A DNA stretch of 64,000 bases, taken from contig NZ_CP019980.1 of the NCBI RefSeq assembly GCF_002982115.1, positions 4,472,001 to 4,536,000 on the forward strand, given 5' to 3'. The position numbers were made by a program, and so were the translations under genes. The DNA comes from Lysinibacillus sphaericus. GTDB lineage: Bacteria; Bacillota; Bacilli; Bacillales_A; Planococcaceae. The notes below the pieces were generated by a model. The model saw only the letters and a list, made by a program, of their open reading frames with translations. It was not told where the DNA came from and did no database searches. Positions 63,922 through 64,000 of the stretch are shown one piece after another; the stretch's first letter is position 1, and each line of letters starts with the position of its first letter.

Positions 63922-64000
63922 ATGTTTGAAGATTTCCGTAACAAAATTCAGCAAGAGGATGGAATAATTTTTCCTTCGAATATTTACCGGAAAATTGTAT
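63922..64000 (+). CDS. Start of a gene cut by the window edge
   Basis: An ATG at 63922 with TTAGGAGG upstream, 28 bp after the permease stop, begins a protein MFEDFRNKIQQEDGIIFPSN... of which 26 codons are visible. I do not recognise it. The spacing suggests it belongs to the importer operon. Confidence 0.6.
   Translation, partial: MFEDFRNKIQQEDGIIFPSNIYRKIV

Overview
The window looks like a chromosomal segment of a low-GC, spore-former-type Firmicute, most likely Lysinibacillus or a close relative (Bacillaceae/Planococcaceae). The grounds are AT-rich coding sequence with strong GGAGG ribosome sites, two S-layer-homology (SLH) surface proteins, artPQR-, yxdLM/yxeA- and yxlEFG-like operons as in Bacillus, a seven-gene Mrp antiporter, and many bidirectional hairpin terminators. 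The genus is inferred from gene content, not tested. No rRNA, tRNA, CRISPR array or phage was seen.

Layout. 0-11 kb: an AEC permease, an array of about 80 copies of a 21-bp repeat, a chemoreceptor, a secreted helical-repeat protein and a 1415-residue SLH protein. 11-17.4 kb: a CaiB-type CoA-transferase, an unrecognised 508-residue protein whose gene carries a dense cluster of DnaA boxes, an HPP membrane protein and a formamidase-family enzyme. 17.4-24.7 kb: a two-component system convergent with a Bce-type ABC transporter and its YxeA-like partner, then a second small array of the 21-bp repeat and a CoA-disulfide-reductase-like flavoenzyme. 24.8-32.3 kb: AlaX editing enzyme, a two-gene surface-protein operon (SLH protein and lamin-tail protein) and a second chemoreceptor. 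32.5-36.2 kb: a Tat-targeted gluconate-dehydrogenase-type small subunit, its GMC flavoprotein and a private TatA/TatC pair. 36.2-47.1 kb: metallophosphoesterase, artPQR-like amino-acid importer, mrpABCDEFG, and a stand-alone KdpD-type universal-stress domain. 47.2-57.6 kb: MFS and DUF421 membrane proteins, a CBS protein with a HEPN-like N-terminus, a composite intergenic repeat, yxlEFG-like genes, a phosphatase, a frameshifted tandem paralogue pair, a PfkB kinase, a GNAT enzyme and an EamA transporter. 57.8-64 kb: an FbpABC-type ABC importer, split by a 22-codon peptide ORF plus a LanT-like exporter, with its permease gene interrupted by an in-frame stop.

Most notable signals: (1) nine DnaA-box-like sites, five of them matching TTATNCACA exactly, at 13705-13923 inside a coding sequence, far from any recognisable replication gene; (2) the same 21-bp CGCGG-core repeat in two separate arrays, each lying between the stop codon of a minus-strand gene and that gene's terminator, i.e. 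in the 3' untranslated region and in the same orientation; (3) a well-signalled micro-ORF upstream of a peptide-type ABC exporter; (4) a nonsense codon in the importer permease and a frameshift in a repeat protein; (5) the Tat substrate/translocase operon.
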